Source of the DNA: Verrucomicrobiaceae bacterium UBA2429
GTDB lineage: Bacteria; Verrucomicrobiota; Verrucomicrobiia; Verrucomicrobiales; Verrucomicrobiaceae
Direction: 5' to 3'
Length of the DNA: 56,630 bases
NCBI GenBank assembly: GCA_002343505.1
Contig: DDQZ01000034.1
Location: 45,336-101,965, forward strand
In this document: positions 53,983-56,630 of the stretch, piece by piece
How positions within the stretch are numbered: position 1 is the stretch's first letter
Layout: every line of letters begins with the position of its first letter
The notes under the pieces: generated by a model
Told to the model about the DNA's origin: nothing
Databases searched by the model: none
The model's input: the letters and a program-made list of their open reading frames with translations, nothing else
Program-made: the position numbers and the translations under genes

Positions 53983-54120
53983 CTCTTCCGCCGGCGCGGA
54001 GCCAGGCGTTCCGCAATCCATGCAAAGTCATGCCTGGATGGTTCCGTGGTTGTCACGATCCTTGCTTCTTGTGAAGTCCACGCCAATAAGAATGCGGTCC
54101 CCTCCGGCCCGCGCATCCAC

Positions 54121-55029
54121 ATGGCTGACCACACCCTCACCCTCTCCAACGGCCTCACGCTTGGCTACGCCGAATACGGCGACCCCGCCGGCGCGGCCAT
54201 GTTTTACTTCCACGGCTGGCCCAGCGGCCGCGTGCAGGGCGAGTTGATGTATGAGGCGGGCCTTAAATACGGCCTGCGCATCATCGCCCCCGACAGGCCC
54301 GGCATCGGCCTCTCCGATTTCCAGCCGCGGCGCCGGCTGCTGGACTGGCCGCCCGTGCTCGAGGAGCTGGCCGCCCATGCCGGCGCGGAGAAATTCCACG
54401 TCCTCGGCTGGTCCGGCGGCGGACCCTACGTGCTCGCCACCGCGCTGAAAATGCCCGCGCGCCTGCTCAGCGCCACCATCGTCTGCGGCGCGCCGCCGCT
54501 CGCCTTTTTCGGCGACGCCAAAATGTTCTGGCTTTACCGCCTCATGATCCGCCTCCGCGGCCACTTCCCCTCCGTGCTCGGCGCCGTGCTGCGCCTCGGC
54601 GCGCTCCTGGCCAGGGGCAGCCCGGACAAGCCCCCGCTCAAGTGGCTCATGCGCCTGCTGCTGGAGCCCGACCGCCGCGTCCTCGCCGACCCCGAAGTCT
54701 TCCGCGTCGTCCGCGCCGGCATGATGGAGAGCCTGCGCCGCGGCCCCCGCGCCGTCATTGGCGACGCCGACATCTACCTCTCCGAGTGGGGCTTCGAAGT
54801 CAGCTCCGTCACCTTCCCCGTCCACCTCTGGCATGGCAAAATGGACCGCAACATCGCCTGGGAATACAGCGCCCAGCTCGCCGAGTTGATGCCCCATGCC
54901 GACATCCACTGGCTGGAAAACGAAGGCCACTACTCCCTCCCCATCCTCCACAACGACGCCATCCTCCGCCACGCCCTCGGCCTTGGCGCCGCCCGCCCGC
55001 CCGCCGCCGCCGCCGGCGTCCCGGACTAA
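54121..55029 (+). CDS. Alpha/beta-fold hydrolase
   Basis: 302-residue cytosolic hydrolase. Oxyanion region YFHGWPSGR, DRPGIGLSD, nucleophile elbow LGWSGGGPYVLA (Ser near 102), acid region in HLWHGKMDRNIAW and the catalytic His in NEGHYSL. It resembles the broad proline-iminopeptidase/haloalkane-type hydrolase group; substrate unknown. Met 54121 opens DHTLTLSNGLTLGYAEYG; an upstream ATG at 54046 adds 25 atypical residues. Very high GC (44 of 60 at 54361-54420) contrasts sharply with the TIR-PFK gene just upstream. The ABC transporter gene follows after 63 bp. Confidence 0.88.
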   Translation: MADHTLTLSNGLTLGYAEYGDPAGAAMFYFHGWPSGRVQGELMYEAGLKYGLRIIAPDRPGIGLSDFQPRRRLLDWPPVLEELAAHAGAEKFHVLGWSGGGPYVLATALKMPARLLSATIVCGAPPLAFFGDAKMFWLYRLMIRLRGHFPSVLGAVLRLGALLARGSPDKPPLKWLMRLLLEPDRRVLADPEVFRVVRAGMMESLRRGPRAVIGDADIYLSEWGFEVSSVTFPVHLWHGKMDRNIAWEYSAQLAELMPHADIHWLENEGHYSLPILHNDAILRHALGLGAARPPAAAAGVPD

Positions 55030-55092
55030 AAACCGCCCCTCCCGCATTTCCGGTTTGCCTTTTGCCCCGGACTTTGCCGGAATGCCCGCCTT

Positions 55093-56613
55093 ATGCTCGA
55101 AGCCGAAAATCTCTGCCTGGAAGTGGACGCCCCCCCGGGCGCGGAGGAGGAAACCCTGCACCTGCTGCGCGACGTGGCATTCTCCCTGCCCCAGGGGCAC
55201 CTCATGGCCATCGTCGGCCCCTCCGGCTGCGGCAAGACCACCCTGCTCAAAGTCATCGCAGGCATCACCGAGCAGACCGCCGGACGCCTCCTCTGGGAAG
55301 GGCGCGACCTCCAGGAGGAGGAGGACCTCCACCCCGGCGAGCTCGGCTACGTGCCCCAGTTCAGCGTCGCGCACGAGCTCCTCACCGTCGAGGAATGCAT
55401 CGCCTCCAGCATGTCCTTGCGCACCCAGCTCCCCGGCACTGACGACTTCGAGCCGAAGCTCGACCACATCCTCGACATCACCGGCCTCACCGACCTCGCC
55501 GACCGCCGCGTCAAAGTCCTCTCCGGCGGCCAGAAGCGCCGCCTCGGCCTCGCCCTCGAGCTCGTCACCAACCCCTGCCTGCTCCTCTGCGACGAAGTCA
55601 CCAGCGGCCTCGACCCCAAATCCGAGCGCGAGATCACCGACCTCCTCCGCCTCCTCTCCCGCGAGAACCCCCGCCGCGTCGTCATCAACGTCACCCACAG
55701 CCTCGCCAGCCTCGAAGCCTTTGACAGCGTCCTCGTCATGTACCGCGGCCGCCTCGTCTACCACGGCCCGCCCGCCCTCCTCACCCATTACTTCTCCGCC
55801 GCCCACCCCGAGGAGGTCTACCTCCGCCTCACCCAGCGCGAGGCCGGCGCGTGGGCCGAGTCCTGGGGGAAAAAGCGCGGGCACTATGAAAAAATGCTCG
55901 TCGAATCCGCCGCCGCCGACGCCGCCGCGCGCGCCGCCGACAAAGCCGCCGCCGCGCGCGCCGCACAGCAAGACGCGGACAGCGGCCCCGCCGCCGCGCC
56001 CGGCGGGGACGGCGAGGACGACGCCCACGCCCCCGAGGAGCTGCCCGGCCTCGCCGCCCAGGTCGGCGTGCTCCTGCGCCGGCGCTGGACCATCTTCCGC
56101 CGGGATGCCGGGCAGGTCTGGCTGCACCTGGCCATGCTCCTTGGCTTCCCCCTGCTCGTCGTCATCTTCGCCCTCGACGGCGTCAAGCCCCTCAGCCAGC
56201 TCGACCAGCGCCAGGACAGCGACGTGCTCTACGAGGTCCAGCGGCAGGCCAGGCACCAGCTCGAGCAGCTCCAGGCCGGCAGCCTCGTCAGCGGCCTCAT
56301 CATGCTCCAGGTCGTCCTCGTCACCCTCATGGCCAGCAACAACGCCGCGCGCGAGATCGCCGGCGAGCGCCTCATCCTCGAGCGGGAAAAACTCGGCGGC
56401 CTCAGCACCGGCGCCTACCTCGCCAGCAAAGTCCTCTTCCTCGGCGTCTTCGTCCTCGCCCAGAGCCTGTGGATGGGCGTGTTCGTGGACATGGTCGTCG
56501 GCGGCCTGCCGGGGCACCTGCTGGTGAAGCTCGCCCTCCTCGTGCTCGCCTCCGCCGCCATGACCTCCGTCTGCCTCGGCATCAGCGCCCTGAGCCGCAG
56601 CCCCGAGAAAGCC
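55093..56613 (+). CDS. ABC transporter, fused ATPase and ABC-2/ABCG-like permease, 3' truncated by contig end
   Basis: 507 codons remain. An ATPase domain comes first (residues 1 to about 230): Walker A GPSGCGKTT, signature LSGGQKRRL, Walker B LLLCDEVTSGLD, and the switch His in VTHS. An Ala/Asp-rich charged linker (about 265-315) leads to a membrane domain beginning VLLRRRWTIFRRDAGQVWLH, with helices LAMLLGFPLLVVIF, SGLIMLQVVLVTLMAS and VLFLGVFVLAQSLW. ATPase-first order is that of ABCG-type half transporters. The gene is cut by adapter sequence at 56614. Substrate unknown; the family includes lipid and polysaccharide exporters. Confidence 0.88.
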
Positions 56614-56630
56614 CTGTCTCTTATACACAT
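56614..56630. other. Nextera transposase adapter remnant (assembly artefact)
   Basis: CTGTCTCTTATACACAT equals the first 17 bases of the reverse-complemented Tn5 mosaic end used in Nextera libraries. It is untrimmed adapter at the contig end, not genomic DNA. It adds the false residues LSLIHI to the ABC protein and creates false antisense starts reading MYKRQ and MCIRDR. Confidence 0.95.

Noticed and set aside
54028..56628. 866-codon reverse frame starting MYKRQ
   Set aside because: Its first residues come from Nextera adapter and the rest is antisense to the alpha/beta hydrolase and ABC genes.
1..56630. CRISPR arrays, tRNA or rRNA genes, insertion sequences, integrases
   Set aside because: I looked for regularly spaced repeats, cloverleaf-like arms and transposase or integrase motifs and saw none.

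Overview
The window looks like a chromosomal contig from a high-GC member of the Verrucomicrobiota (PVC superphylum). The case rests on gene content: a PVC-type heme-binding CxxCH protein, Tat-exported Gfo/Idh oxidoreductases, a PQQ-propeller protein, a secreted neutral-ceramidase-like protein, a DUF5069 protein and a full-size alpha-2-macroglobulin. Shine-Dalgarno sites are weak or absent. This placement is inference; no rRNA or tRNA gene is present. The right end is a physical contig end: the last 17 bases match the Nextera transposase mosaic end.

Layout, left to right. 1-7.1 kb: a truncated SNF2-type DUF3883 helicase, gpmI, and a menC-menE pair (menaquinone). 7.2-14.5 kb: alpha-2-macroglobulin and an M29 aminopeptidase. 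14.6-21.2 kb: a complete RND efflux operon whose TetR regulator is joined in frame to the outer-membrane lipoprotein, with two operator-like palindromes in front. 21.3-36 kb: secreted enzymes (double metallo-beta-lactamase protein, beta-helix protein, ceramidase-like protein, alpha/beta hydrolase, lectin-like protein, PQQ propeller) mixed with amino-acid genes (serA, a D-amino-acid oxidase-family gene, asd) and an SDR. 36-42.7 kb: an oligotrophic sugar-oxidation set (PVC heme protein plus Gfo/Idh, divergent from a PAS-AraC regulator, then a second Gfo/Idh). 43-47.7 kb: Trm112-like protein, TPR protein, cysK, aspartate-type aminotransferase, aldo/keto reductase. 47.7-51.3 kb: an MFS transporter, a TrhO-RluA RNA-modification fusion and DUF5069. 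51.7-54 kb: a visibly lower-GC gene encoding an N-terminal TIR domain fused to a divergent phosphofructokinase. 54-56.6 kb: an alpha/beta hydrolase and a truncated ABCG-like transporter.

The most interesting object is the TIR-phosphofructokinase fusion (51748-53982). It has its own promoter with a perfect 15-bp palindrome over the -10 region, and base composition unlike both flanks. The TIR domain keeps the Glu in the usual catalytic position. The PFK domain keeps the nucleotide and catalytic-Asp motifs but has lost the Met-Gly-Arg substrate motif. I read it as a candidate NAD-consuming effector controlled by a metabolite-sensing PFK fold, possibly in phage defence; that function is a hypothesis. 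Next in interest are the TetR/outer-membrane-lipoprotein fusion, the TrhO-RluA fusion, low-GC patches inside two high-GC genes, and several -10 boxes so close to start codons that leaderless mRNAs are likely.
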